From assembly GCF_004023625.1 (NCBI RefSeq), contig NZ_RPDJ01000026.1:1-64000 (forward strand): a stretch of 64,000 bases of DNA, written 5' to 3'. The notes below the pieces were generated by a model. It worked only from the letters and a program-made list of their open reading frames with translations. It was not told the origin of the DNA and ran no database searches. The position numbers and the translations under genes were made by a program. This document shows, piece after piece, positions 33,221 through 41,498 of the stretch (positions are counted from its first letter, which is position 1; the number at the start of each line of letters is the position of its first letter). Source of the DNA: Streptomyces cavernae (lineage in GTDB: Bacteria > Actinomycetota > Actinomycetes > Streptomycetales > Streptomycetaceae).

Positions 33221-34699
33221 TCATACCGGTAGGAAGTTGATCGGGTGGCTGTCGGTGGCCCAGAGGTACTGGACCGCGTACGCCCGCCAGGGGCGCCACG
33301 CCGCGGCGCGGGCGGTGAGTGCGGCGGGGGTGGACGGCAGGCCAAACTCGCTTGCCGCGCGCCGGATTCCGAGGTCCGTGGGGAGGAAGGCGTCGGGGTC
33401 GCCGAGTGCGCGCATCGCAATGACGTCGACCGTCCAGGGCCCGAACCCGGGCAGCTCCAGAAGGCGCCGGCGGGTTTCGTCCCAGTCGCTTTCGACGCCC
33501 AAGTGCAGGGCCCCGTCAGCGAGTTGTCGAGCCAGGGTGGTGAAGGTGGCACGGCGGCCACGGGGCATTGCCAGTGACTCGGGGTCGAGCGCGGCCAACG
33601 CCTCGGGCGACGGGAACAGATGGGTGAGGCCGCCCTCCGGGTCCTCGACCGATTCGCCGTGCGCCACGACGAGGCGAGCGGCGTGGGTACGCGCGGCCGC
33701 GGTGGAGACCTGCTGGCCGAGCACGGCCCGCAACGCGAACTCGGCCTCATCGACGGTGCGGGGTACGCGGCGGCCGGGCGCCTTGTCGACCAGGGGCGCG
33801 AGCAGCGGGTCGGTGCGCAGCTGGTCGTCGACTGCGACCGGGTCGGCGTCGAGGTCCAGCATGCGGCGGCAGCGGCTGATCGCGACCGGGAGGTCGCGCA
33901 GGTCACTGAGGGTGAGCCGGCAGGCGATGTGATCGGCCCGGGGGGTGAGCGCCGCGATGCCGTGGCCGTACGGCAGACGCAGGGTGCGCCGGTAGGCGCC
34001 GTCGCGCCACTCCTCCACTCCCGGTACGGCGGTGGCGGCCAGGTGACCGAAGAGGTTGTCGGGGTTGAGCGGGGCGCGGAACGGCAGGCGCAGGGTGAGC
34101 GCACCCGGTGTCTTGCCCGCCGCCGACTGCGCGTTCTTCGGAACCCGGCCGCGCAGGTCGCTGGGTGAGAGGGCGAAGACCTCGCGGACGGTGTCGTTGA
34201 AGGTGCGGATCGAGGAGAACCCGGCGGCGAAGGCGATCTCCGCCATGGGCAGTCCGGTGGTCTCGATGAGCAGGCGGGCGGTCTGTGCGCGCTGCGCCCG
34301 GGCCAGCGCGAGGGGTCCGGCGCCCAGTTCGGCGAGCAGTTGGCGCTCGACCTGCCGGGTGCTGTAGCCCAGGCGCGTGGCGAGACCGGGCACGCCCTCG
34401 CGGTCCACGACACCGTCGCCGATCAACCGCATGGCGCGGGCGACGACGTCGGCACGCTGGTTCCACTCCGGGGAGCCCGGGCTGGTGTCCGGGCGGCAGC
34501 GCTTGCAGGCCCGGAATCCGGCCTGCTGACAGGCGGCAGCGCTCGGGTAGAAGGTCATGTTCTCCGCCTTGGGCGGGACGACGGGGCAGCTGGGGCGGCA
34601 GTAGATCCGGGTGGTCAGGACCGCGGTGAAGAACCAGCCGTCGAACCGCGCGTCCTTCGACTGCACGGCGCGCACGCAGCGCTCCGTCTCGGTGTGCAT
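33221..34699 (-). CDS. Ada-AlkA fusion: methylphosphotriester sensor/activator and 3-methyladenine glycosylase
   Basis: A 492-residue fusion. Ada zinc domain (residues 1-75) with Cys34, Cys38, Cys65 and Cys68, where Cys34 should accept methyl groups from phosphotriesters; AraC-type DNA-binding domain (about 85-180, MAEIAFAAGFSSIRTFNDTV); AlkA N-terminal domain (about 195-300); and HhH-GPD glycosylase (about 310-490) with LPGFGPWTVDVIAMRALGDP and catalytic Asp442 in PTDLGIRR. Methylation would turn it into an activator of its own operon, the adaptive response. ATG 34699 is preferred over 34711 because GGAACGGG precedes it. ogt follows. Confidence 0.95.
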   Translation of the reverse strand: MHTETERCVRAVQSKDARFDGWFFTAVLTTRIYCRPSCPVVPPKAENMTFYPSAAACQQAGFRACKRCRPDTSPGSPEWNQRADVVARAMRLIGDGVVDREGVPGLATRLGYSTRQVERQLLAELGAGPLALARAQRAQTARLLIETTGLPMAEIAFAAGFSSIRTFNDTVREVFALSPSDLRGRVPKNAQSAAGKTPGALTLRLPFRAPLNPDNLFGHLAATAVPGVEEWRDGAYRRTLRLPYGHGIAALTPRADHIACRLTLSDLRDLPVAISRCRRMLDLDADPVAVDDQLRTDPLLAPLVDKAPGRRVPRTVDEAEFALRAVLGQQVSTAAARTHAARLVVAHGESVEDPEGGLTHLFPSPEALAALDPESLAMPRGRRATFTTLARQLADGALHLGVESDWDETRRRLLELPGFGPWTVDVIAMRALGDPDAFLPTDLGIRRAASEFGLPSTPAALTARAAAWRPWRAYAVQYLWATDSHPINFLPV

Positions 34700-34836
34700 C
34701 CCGTTCCGCATGGCTCAAGCATCTTGCACGGGAGGAGGCGGGGCTGGCGGGAATCCGACATGTAGGTGGGAGGCAGACCGTGGGAGGCCGACCGCCTTCC
34801 CCGGGCGCCTCGGGGGCCGGGGAGGGGCGGGAGCCC

Positions 34837-34965
34837 TGCGGACGAGTACCCCGCGGACGAACATCCCGCCGACCAACATCCCGCGGACAACCATCCCGAG
34901 GGCGAGCATCCCGCGGACAACCATCCCGAGGCGAGTATCCCGCGGACGAGCGTCCAGCAGACGAC
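34837..34965. repeat. 15-bp tandem repeat array
   Basis: About eight copies of a roughly 15-base unit (consensus CCCGCGGACAACCAT with CCGAGGGCGAGCAT variants) run head to tail and end 4 bases before the macro-domain stop on the other strand. Because the unit is a multiple of three, every frame reads as a pentapeptide-type repeat (plus strand HPADN-like), but there is no start, ribosome site or conserved domain, so I do not call a gene. Confidence 0.75.
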
Positions 34966-34968
34966 CCC

Positions 34969-35481
34969 TCAGCCCAACTGGTCCACGAAGGCGTTGTACG
35001 CGCGGGTGTCGAAGAGGACGAAGCGGACCTCCTCGACGGCCGGTACGTCGGCGTCGCGTACGGTCCGTATCGCGATCCGGGCTCCGTCCTCGATCGGCCA
35101 GCCGTAGACCCCTATGGAGACCGCCGGGAAGGCCACGGTCTGCGCGCCGAGGTCGTCGGCGACTTTCAGGGACTGGGCGTAGCAGGAGGCCAGCAGGTCG
35201 GAGCGGTCCTCGGAGGCCGACCACACCGGGCCCACGGTGTGGATCACCCACTGAGCGTGCAGTTTTCCGGCGGTGGTGGCGACGGCCTGGCCCGTGGGCA
35301 GGCCCTTTCCATAGTGGGAAGCGCGCAGCCTGCGGCACTCCTCGAGGATCTCCGGTCCGCCGCGGCGGTGGATGGCGCCGTCGACACCGCCTCCGCCGAG
35401 CAGTGAGGAGTTGGCCGCGTTGACGATCGCGTCGACCGTCTCCTGGGTGATGTCCCCCTGGACGAGGGTGATCGTTGTCAT
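34969..35481 (-). CDS. Macro-domain protein, probable O-acetyl-ADP-ribose deacetylase
   Basis: A 170-residue stand-alone macro domain. The ADP-ribose-binding set is complete: LVQGDIT, VDAIVNAANSSLLGGGGVDG (Asn/Asp contacting the distal ribose), HAQWVIHTVGP, and the loop AFPAVSIGVYGWP. Macro domains of this type hydrolyse O-acetyl-ADP-ribose or ADP-ribosyl-glutamate. The ATG at 35481 has GGAGGAGG 9 bases upstream and overlaps the flavoprotein stop (ATGA), so translation is coupled. A sirtuin that generates O-acetyl-ADP-ribose is encoded 7 kb away. Confidence 0.93.
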   Translation of the reverse strand: MTTITLVQGDITQETVDAIVNAANSSLLGGGGVDGAIHRRGGPEILEECRRLRASHYGKGLPTGQAVATTAGKLHAQWVIHTVGPVWSASEDRSDLLASCYAQSLKVADDLGAQTVAFPAVSIGVYGWPIEDGARIAIRTVRDADVPAVEEVRFVLFDTRAYNAFVDQLG

Positions 35482-36896
35482 GAGTCGCGTAGCCTCCTCC
35501 ACACGGCCTTGGCGGCGTTGTGCCCCGACATGCCGTGGACACCCGGGCCCGGCGGGGTCGCCGAGGAGCAGATGAACACGGCCGGGTGCGGGGTGCTGTA
35601 CGGGAAAAGGGAGAGCTTGGGCCGCAGGACGAGCTGCAGCCCGGACGTGGCCCCGCAGGCGATGTCGCCGCCCACGTAGTTGGCGTTGCGTACGGCCAAC
35701 TCGGGCGGGCCCGCGGTCGCCCGCGCGAGCACGCGGTCCCGGAACCCCGGCGCGAACCGCTCCAGTTGACGTTCGATCGCGTCCGTCAGATCACCGGTCC
35801 AGCCGCCCGGCACATGCCCGTACACCCAGAAGACCTGTTTGCCGGCGGGGGCCCGGGACGGGTCGACGACGCTGGGCTGCACGGTGATCAGGAACGGTGT
35901 GTCGGGCGCGCGGCCCTCGCGGGAGGCCGCGCGGAGGGCGGTGCCGATCTCCGCGCTGCTCGCGCCGATCTGCACGGTGCCGGCGGAGCGTGCCTCCTTG
36001 GCGGTCCATGGCACGGGTCCGTCCAGCGCGTAGTCGATCTTGAACACGCCGGGGCCGTACCGGAACCCGTCGTAGTAGCGCCCGAAGCCGGCGATCCGGG
36101 CGAGCGCGGTGGGTGAGGTGTCGAAGACGTACGCGCGGGCGGGCGGCAGGTCGTCCAGGCGCTTGACCTCGTAGTCGGTGTGGACCGCGCCACCGAGGTC
36201 CTTCAGATAGGCGGCGAGCGCGTCGGAGACGGACTGGGAGCCGCCGCGCGCGACGGGCCAGCCCCGCGCGTGCGCGGCCAGGGCGAAGACGAGGCCGACG
36301 GCACCGGTGGCGAAGCCGTTGAGCGGTGCCATGACATGTGCCACGAGACCGGAGAACAGCGCCTTGGCCCGTTCGTCGCGGAAGCGGCGCATCAGCCACG
36401 TCGACGGCGGCAGTCCGGCCAGGCCGAAGCGGGCGAGGGTGACGGGGTCGCGGGGCAGTGCGGTGAGCGGCAGCGACATGAAGTCCCGTACCAGCGTGTC
36501 CCACCGGCCGAGGAACGGCTCGACGAGCCGGCGGTAGGCGCCGGCGTCCCGCGGCCCGAACGAGGCGGCCGTCTCGGCCACCGAGCGCGCCAGTACCGCC
36601 GCCGTGCCGTCCGGGAAGGGGTGCGCCATGGGCAGTTCGGCGTGCAGCCACCGCAGTCCGTAGCGTTCGAGCGGCATCGCGTTGAAGGCGGGCGAGTTGA
36701 TCCCGAGCGGGTGCGCGGCGGAGCACGGGTCGTGCCGGAAGCCGGGGAGGGTCAGCTCCTCGGTGCTCGCTCCCCCGCCCACGGTGTCCCGGGCCTCGAA
36801 CACGGCCACGGAGAAGCCGCGGCGGGCCAACTCGACGGCGGCCGTCAGTCCGTTCGGCCCCGCACCCACCACCACGGCATCGAGCATCGCCGGCAC
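35478..36896 (-). CDS. FAD-dependent oxidoreductase (phytoene desaturase/PYROXD2-like)
   Basis: A 472-residue flavoprotein. N-terminal dinucleotide-binding motif AVVVGAGPNGLTAAVELARR with the acidic end of strand 2 (FEARDTVGGGAST), and the closing FAD motif GVHGMSGHNAAKAV. The overall pattern is that of NAD(P)/FAD oxidoreductases annotated as phytoene-desaturase-like, but no carotenoid genes are nearby, so a desaturase role is not supported. The GTG at 36896 has GAAGGAG 7 bases upstream; ATG 36887 is the alternative. The macro-domain gene overlaps its stop, which is an unusual partner. Confidence 0.87.
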   Translation of the reverse strand: MPAMLDAVVVGAGPNGLTAAVELARRGFSVAVFEARDTVGGGASTEELTLPGFRHDPCSAAHPLGINSPAFNAMPLERYGLRWLHAELPMAHPFPDGTAAVLARSVAETAASFGPRDAGAYRRLVEPFLGRWDTLVRDFMSLPLTALPRDPVTLARFGLAGLPPSTWLMRRFRDERAKALFSGLVAHVMAPLNGFATGAVGLVFALAAHARGWPVARGGSQSVSDALAAYLKDLGGAVHTDYEVKRLDDLPPARAYVFDTSPTALARIAGFGRYYDGFRYGPGVFKIDYALDGPVPWTAKEARSAGTVQIGASSAEIGTALRAASREGRAPDTPFLITVQPSVVDPSRAPAGKQVFWVYGHVPGGWTGDLTDAIERQLERFAPGFRDRVLARATAGPPELAVRNANYVGGDIACGATSGLQLVLRPKLSLFPYSTPHPAVFICSSATPPGPGVHGMSGHNAAKAVWRRLRDS

Positions 36897-37213
36897 CTTC
36901 GGACTCCTTCGTCAGCCGATGGCCACTCGGGGTCAGGATATGCCGGGGGTCTGACCGGTTCCCCAGGTGCAGCGGATTGCACACCCGCCGGCCTCACCAG
37001 AGCACTGCCGGCCTCACCACGCACTGCCGACCCCACCACGAGCACTGCCGACCCCACCACGAGCACCTGCCGCCCCCTCACCGAGCACCTATCGCCCCAC
37101 CAGCGAGCCCCACGCCCCACCACGAGCACGTGCCGCACACCACGAGCACGTGCCGCCCCACCAGCGAGCCCCATCGCCCCACCGCGGGCGTCTGCCGCCC
37201 CGCCACCGGGCCC
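36897..37213. repeat. Intergenic region with tandem repeats of about 21 bp
   Basis: 317 bases. Positions about 36985-37200 hold some ten imperfect copies of a roughly 21-base unit based on CCCCACCACGAGCACTGCCG, drifting to CCCCACCAGCGAGCCCC. The array ends at the 3' end of the inositol-phosphatase gene. The remainder (36897-36975) is the upstream region of the flavoprotein gene. No ORF with credible features fits. Confidence 0.72.
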
Positions 37214-38056
37214 TCAGACCCCGCTCGCCAGCAGTCCCGCCACGCGGCGGGCCGTTGCCGCGTCCCGGGCCGTGGTGAACGGCAGCGCGTTGCCCCCGGT
37301 GATACGGAACGGCTCCCCCGCGGGTGTCAGGTGCGCACCGCCCGCCTCTTCCACCAGCAGGACACCGGCCGCGTGGTCCCAGGCGGCCTCCCACGAGAAC
37401 GCCGTCGCGTCGAGTTCCCCGCGGGCGACGGCGAGGTGGTCCAGCCCGGCCGAGCCGCACGGCCGGGGCCGGACGCCCTCGGTGCGCAGGGCGAGCAGGG
37501 CGCGTTTCTCCGCGTCGGTGGTGTAGTCCGGGTGGGAGGTGACGACCCTCAGGTCGCGGCCGGGCTCCGGCGAACCGGAGCGCAGCCGCTCGCCCTCGTG
37601 GAACGCGCCCTTTCCGCGGACCGCCGTGGCGAGTTGGTCAAGCGCCGGCGCGTACGTCCACGACGCCAGCACGACGCCGCGGCGGGCCAGCGCCACCAGC
37701 GTGCAGAAGTGCGTCTCGCCGTGCACGAAGTTCCGGGTGCCGTCGACCGGATCCACGATCCAGACCGGTGCGTCACCCCGTATCGCCTCGTACGAAGCGG
37801 GGTTCGCGTGGACGGCCTCCTCGCCGACCACGACCGATCCGGGCAGCAGCGTGCCCAGCGCCTCGGTGAGGTACAGCTCCGCCTTGCGGTCGGCGTCGGT
37901 CACCAGATCGTGCGGTCCGCTCTTGCGGTCCACCTCGTGCTCGGCGAGCTGCCGGAAGCGCGGCATGATCTCGGTGGCGGCCGCCTTGCGGACCGCTTCT
38001 TCGACGTCGGCCGCATGGCGTGCGAGAAACCCGTCGAAGGTCTCGGTGTCTTCCAT
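37214..38056 (-). CDS. Inositol monophosphatase-family phosphatase
   Basis: A 280-residue Mg-dependent, Li-sensitive-type phosphatase. The metal site is complete: VTDADRKAE, VVGEEAV (Glu), the signature WIVDPVDGTRNFVHG (Asp, Asp) and the C-terminal SWEAAWDHAAG (Asp). The family dephosphorylates inositol phosphate, histidinol phosphate, fructose bisphosphate or PAP, and the sequence does not choose. Starts at GTG 38059 or ATG 38056 are equivalent. It faces the same way as the neighbouring genes, with 80 bases to the gamma-glutamyltransferase stop upstream. Confidence 0.92.
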   Translation of the reverse strand: MEDTETFDGFLARHAADVEEAVRKAAATEIMPRFRQLAEHEVDRKSGPHDLVTDADRKAELYLTEALGTLLPGSVVVGEEAVHANPASYEAIRGDAPVWIVDPVDGTRNFVHGETHFCTLVALARRGVVLASWTYAPALDQLATAVRGKGAFHEGERLRSGSPEPGRDLRVVTSHPDYTTDAEKRALLALRTEGVRPRPCGSAGLDHLAVARGELDATAFSWEAAWDHAAGVLLVEEAGGAHLTPAGEPFRITGGNALPFTTARDAATARRVAGLLASGV

Positions 38057-38136
38057 CACGGCTCCATGAGAGCACGGCCCACTGACAATCCCCGCCCTGT
38101 CGGTGCACTCCCGGTGGAATCACCGTGAACATGCAT

Positions 38137-40053
38137 TCAGCGGCCCACGGCGTACCCCTGCATTCCGCGCGGATTGGCCGCCGCGGACAGCACCCCGGTG
38201 TCCGGGTTCCGGGCGACCGCGCACAGCCGTCCCTCGGACCAGGCCTCCGCGACCAGCACCTCGTGCCCGCGCCGCCGCAGCTCCGCGACGACCCCGGCGT
38301 CCGTGCGGGACTCCACGGTGACGGCCCCGGGCCGCATGCCCCGCGGGAAGAACGAGCCGGGGAAGCTGTCGTTGTGCCAGTTGGGGGCGTCGATCGCGCC
38401 CTGCAGGTCGAGGTCCCCGCGGACCCGCTCGCGCAGCGCGACGGCCAGGAAGAAGTGCAGCTGCCACTGGTCCTGCTGATCACCGCCGGGGGTGCCGAAC
38501 GCCATCACCGGCACCCCGTCGCGCAGAGCGAGCGAGGGGGTCAGTGTGGTGCGCGGACGGCGGCCCGGTGTGAGTGCGGCCGGCAGTCCGTCCTCCAGCC
38601 AGGTCATCTGGAGCCGGGTGCCCAGGGGAAAGCCGAGTTCGGGCACCACCGGGTTGGACTGCAACCAGCCGCCGCTGGGCGTGGCCGCGACCATGTTGCC
38701 CCACCGGTCGACCACGTCGAGGTGGCAGGTGTCGCCGCGGGTCCGCCCGTCCGCCGCGACGTCCGGCTCGCCCGCCGCGACGTCCGGCTCGCCCGCCGCG
38801 ACGTCCGGCTCGCCCGCCGTGACGATCGGCTCGCCCGCCGTGGCGTCCGGCTCGTCCGGCACCGGTGACAGCGGGCTCTTCGCGACCGTGGGCTCGCCGG
38901 CGCCCGGCGCGGTCGCTCGGCTTCCGGGGCCTCCGGCGGCGGCCACGCGCGCGTGGCCGCTGAGCCGCGGGATCCGCCCTCCGGGACTGCCGGGCCGTAG
39001 CTCCCGGGAAGCCCGGTCTCCGACTAGCGCGCGCCGGCCGGAGTTGTACGACTCGGACAGCAGCTCGTCGATCGGAACCTCCGCCGCGTCGCCGTACCAG
39101 GCCTCCCGGTCGGCCATCGCGAGCTTGCAGCCCTCGATCAGCAGGTGGACGTAGTCGGCGGACCCGTACGGCGGCAGCTCCGGCGGGAGCAGCGCGAGCT
39201 GCTGCAGCAGGACGGGGCCCTGGCTCCAGGGGCCCGCCTTGCACAGGGTCCAGCCCTGCCAGTCGTACGTCACCGGGTCCTCGTAGGACGCGGACCAGGA
39301 GGCCAGGTCGGCAGCGGTCAGGGTGCCCGTGTGGCGCTCGCCGCTGGTGTCGAGGGTGGGCCTCGCGGATTGCCGCACCAGGGCGTCGGCGATGAAGCCG
39401 GACCGCCACACCTCCCGCGCCGCCTCGATCTCGGCCTCCCTGCCGCCGGCCCCGGAGACCTCGGCGAGCAGCCGCCGCCAGGTCGCGGCGAGTGCCGGGT
39501 TGCGGAAGAGCTCACCGGGCCGCGGTGCCTTCCCGCCGGGCAGATAGACCTCCGCGGAGGAGGTCCACTCCGTCTCGAACAGCTCCCGTACGGTCTCCAC
39601 GGTCTCCCCGACGCGCTCCACGGGTGCGTGGCCGTGCTCCGCGTAGCCGATCGCGTACTTCAGTACGTCCCCGAGCGGCTTCGTGCCGTGGTCGCGGAGC
39701 AGCAGCATCCAGGCGTCGAAGGCGCCCGGAACGGCGGCGGCGAGCGGTCCGGTACCGGGCACGAGATCAAGCCCGAGGTCCCGGTAGTGGGCGATCGTGG
39801 CCCCGGCGGGCGCCACGCCCTGCCCGCACAGCACGCGCACCTCGCCTGCCGCCGGGGCCAGGACGATCGGCACCTCGCCGGCGGGCCCGTTGAGGTGCGG
39901 TTCGACGACATGCAGTACGAAGCCGGCGGCGACCGCCGCGTCGAAGGCGTTGCCGCCGTCCTCCAGCACGGCCATCGCGGACTGCGAGGCCAGCCAGTGC
40001 GTGGAGGACACCATGCCGAACGTGCCCTGGAGCGTCGGTCGGGTCGTGAACAT
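38137..40053 (-). CDS. Gamma-glutamyltransferase-family Ntn hydrolase with internal repeat
   Basis: A 638-residue self-processing amidase proenzyme without a signal peptide, so likely cytoplasmic. The large-subunit part (about 1-390) has GGNAFDAAVAAGFVLHVVEP and the Gly-rich strand. Autocleavage should occur before Thr442 in DTCHLDVVDRWGNMVAATPS, making Thr442 the nucleophile. The small subunit carries SMSP-equivalent residues in RTTLTPSLAL and GTPGGDQQDQ. Just before Thr442, residues 400-434 consist of five GEPDVAA-type heptads. Cephalosporin acylase/glutathione hydrolase-type reactions are possible. The ATG at 40053 has GAGGTGG 8 bases upstream. Confidence 0.88.
   Translation of the reverse strand: MFTTRPTLQGTFGMVSSTHWLASQSAMAVLEDGGNAFDAAVAAGFVLHVVEPHLNGPAGEVPIVLAPAAGEVRVLCGQGVAPAGATIAHYRDLGLDLVPGTGPLAAAVPGAFDAWMLLLRDHGTKPLGDVLKYAIGYAEHGHAPVERVGETVETVRELFETEWTSSAEVYLPGGKAPRPGELFRNPALAATWRRLLAEVSGAGGREAEIEAAREVWRSGFIADALVRQSARPTLDTSGERHTGTLTAADLASWSASYEDPVTYDWQGWTLCKAGPWSQGPVLLQQLALLPPELPPYGSADYVHLLIEGCKLAMADREAWYGDAAEVPIDELLSESYNSGRRALVGDRASRELRPGSPGGRIPRLSGHARVAAAGGPGSRATAPGAGEPTVAKSPLSPVPDEPDATAGEPIVTAGEPDVAAGEPDVAAGEPDVAADGRTRGDTCHLDVVDRWGNMVAATPSGGWLQSNPVVPELGFPLGTRLQMTWLEDGLPAALTPGRRPRTTLTPSLALRDGVPVMAFGTPGGDQQDQWQLHFFLAVALRERVRGDLDLQGAIDAPNWHNDSFPGSFFPRGMRPGAVTVESRTDAGVVAELRRRGHEVLVAEAWSEGRLCAVARNPDTGVLSAAANPRGMQGYAVGR
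38752..38856 (-). repeat. 21-bp in-frame tandem repeat in the gamma-glutamyltransferase gene
   Basis: Five consecutive 21-base units: three identical (38752-38814, each starting CGCCGCGACGTCCGGCTCG) and two diverged (38815-38856). On the coding strand each encodes a heptad GEPDVAA, GEPIVTA or DEPDATA. Being a multiple of three, copy-number change would keep the frame. Confidence 0.9.
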
Positions 40054-40204
40054 GCCGTTTGCCACCTCGCCGTTCGTGGGGATCCGGTCGGACCACATGA
40101 TTTCGCGGAGGCTGCATGGCGGATCGCGGGAGGGGTACTGCGTGATGTTCATCCTCCGACAAATGCGGAGGATTGATACGAACGACGATCAAAAGGACTC
40201 CATC

Positions 40205-40399
40205 ATGGCGAGCATCAGTCCGATCGACCTGCAGAAGGCACTCAAGGGCGTCGAATACCCGACGACCGGTGAGAACCTGGCGCAGACCGCGCAGGAGAAC
40301 GGGGCCGACCAGCAGCTGGTGGACCTGCTGAACGAGCACGGAGAAGAGGAGTTCGAAGGACCCAACGAGGTGAGCCGGGCCGTCTTCGAGTCCGCCTGA
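40205..40399 (+). CDS. DUF2795 small protein
   Basis: A 64-residue acidic protein. SPIDLQKALKGVEYPTTGENL followed by a short helix and HGEEEFEGPNEVSRAVF is the pattern of DUF2795, a small domain common in actinobacteria whose structure recalls nucleic-acid-binding folds; its function is not known. AAGGA sits 8 bases before the ATG. It is divergent from the gamma-glutamyltransferase gene across 151 bases that should carry both promoters. The 173 bases downstream are G/C-rich with short GGACCGGAGG-like repeats. Confidence 0.85.
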   Translation: MASISPIDLQKALKGVEYPTTGENLAQTAQENGADQQLVDLLNEHGEEEFEGPNEVSRAVFESA

Positions 40400-40572
40400 C
40401 GGACCGCGGCGATGCGGTGCCGAGGGGGCCGGACTAGCCGGAAGGGGAGGACGGGCCGGAGGGACCGGAGGGGGCCGGGACGAACCGGAAGGGGCCGGAC
40501 CCCTGCGGTCCGGCGACCGGCGGCCCCGGCCCCGACTCCGGACTCGTTCCCGCGCCCGGGTCCGCCCGCCCA

Positions 40573-41346
40573 CTACCGCGATGGTTGCCAGGCCGTCGTC
40601 CCGAGGACGTTCTCCGGGCCGATGTCCAGGGGGTACGGGGGGCGTACGTTGACGGCGTCACCCCCCTGCTCCGGAGCGACGCGGAGGTACACGGCGTCCT
40701 CGGCGTGCATCCTCCAGTACAGGCCCGCGTGTGCGCTCTCGCCCGGGTCGAGGGTCAACGGCCGGGGACCAGGGTCATCCGGTGCCATGGACACATCGTC
40801 GGTCCCCTGAACGGCCCGTACGCCCGGCATGGGCGCGCCCGACTCGTCGAGGACGGTGATGGCGGGGTAGCCGTTCAACTCCTGTGGGCGGTCACCGCAG
40901 TTGGTGACGTCGAGGCCCATGGCCCGCAGTCCCATGGCCGCGGTGCCCTCATCCGCTGTGAACCGCAGGCCGGACGGCGGGCAGCCCTGAGCCTGCTGGA
41001 CGGGGACGGACGCGGAGGTGGAGGCGGTGGGTACGGGGAGCGCGGACACAGGCGGCGGCTCAGCCCGGCTCGGTGTCCGTGTCGGTGTCGGTGTGGGCTT
41101 GCGCTCGGGATTTCGTTCGCGGTCCAGTTCGCCGGAGAGCCCGCAGCCGGTGAGGAGCAGGAGCGCGGACAAGGAGGCGGCGAGGCGGAGCCCGCGTCCG
41201 GCCGGTCGCCCTTGGGCGGCCGGTAATCCCTGTCCGGCCGATGGCCCGCGCCGTGGGGGTGTTCCGCGTTCTCCGGGTATCCTGCGCCTGCTGGTGGATA
41301 TCCGGCGTCCGATGGATGTCCGGCGTCTGGCCGATATGACCGTCAT
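40573..41346 (-). CDS. DUF4232 lipoprotein
   Basis: A 257-residue exported protein. A long Arg-rich leader precedes the signal segment RLAASLSALLLLTGC, whose lipobox LLTGC predicts lipidation. A Pro/Thr-rich linker leads to a DUF4232 domain (about 120-257) with its two conserved cysteines in QGCPPSGL and VTNCGDRPQELNGYPAITVL. Function of the domain is unknown. The true start may lie further downstream than ATG 41346, since the pre-signal leader of about 50 residues is unusually long. It is divergent from the next secreted-protein gene. Confidence 0.85.
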   Translation of the reverse strand: MTVISARRRTSIGRRISTSRRRIPGERGTPPRRGPSAGQGLPAAQGRPAGRGLRLAASLSALLLLTGCGLSGELDRERNPERKPTPTPTRTPSRAEPPPVSALPVPTASTSASVPVQQAQGCPPSGLRFTADEGTAAMGLRAMGLDVTNCGDRPQELNGYPAITVLDESGAPMPGVRAVQGTDDVSMAPDDPGPRPLTLDPGESAHAGLYWRMHAEDAVYLRVAPEQGGDAVNVRPPYPLDIGPENVLGTTAWQPSR

Positions 41347-41498
41347 CCGACGATCATGCCACGAGCAACAGCACGTCACAGTGACCGCACAGCCACGCTG
41401 CGAGTTTTCACTACCACCTCACAGGCATGCGTGTGACACTGTCGTTTCCCCACCCCGAGTGCGGCTCTGAGGGCCGACCCGATTGCGAGAAGTGCGCT

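Noticed and set aside
32248..34413. 721-residue minus-strand frame across the alkylation-repair operon
   Set aside because: It overlaps two proteins with full catalytic motifs in another frame, and its own translation is Arg/Pro/Ser-rich noise.
34766..35107. Plus-strand pentapeptide-repeat gene over the 15-bp array
   Set aside because: The repeat arises from a period divisible by three; there is no ribosome site and the downstream part is antisense to the macro-domain gene.
37000..37200. CRISPR-like array
   Set aside because: Units are contiguous, without unique spacers, and no cas genes are present; it is a plain tandem repeat.
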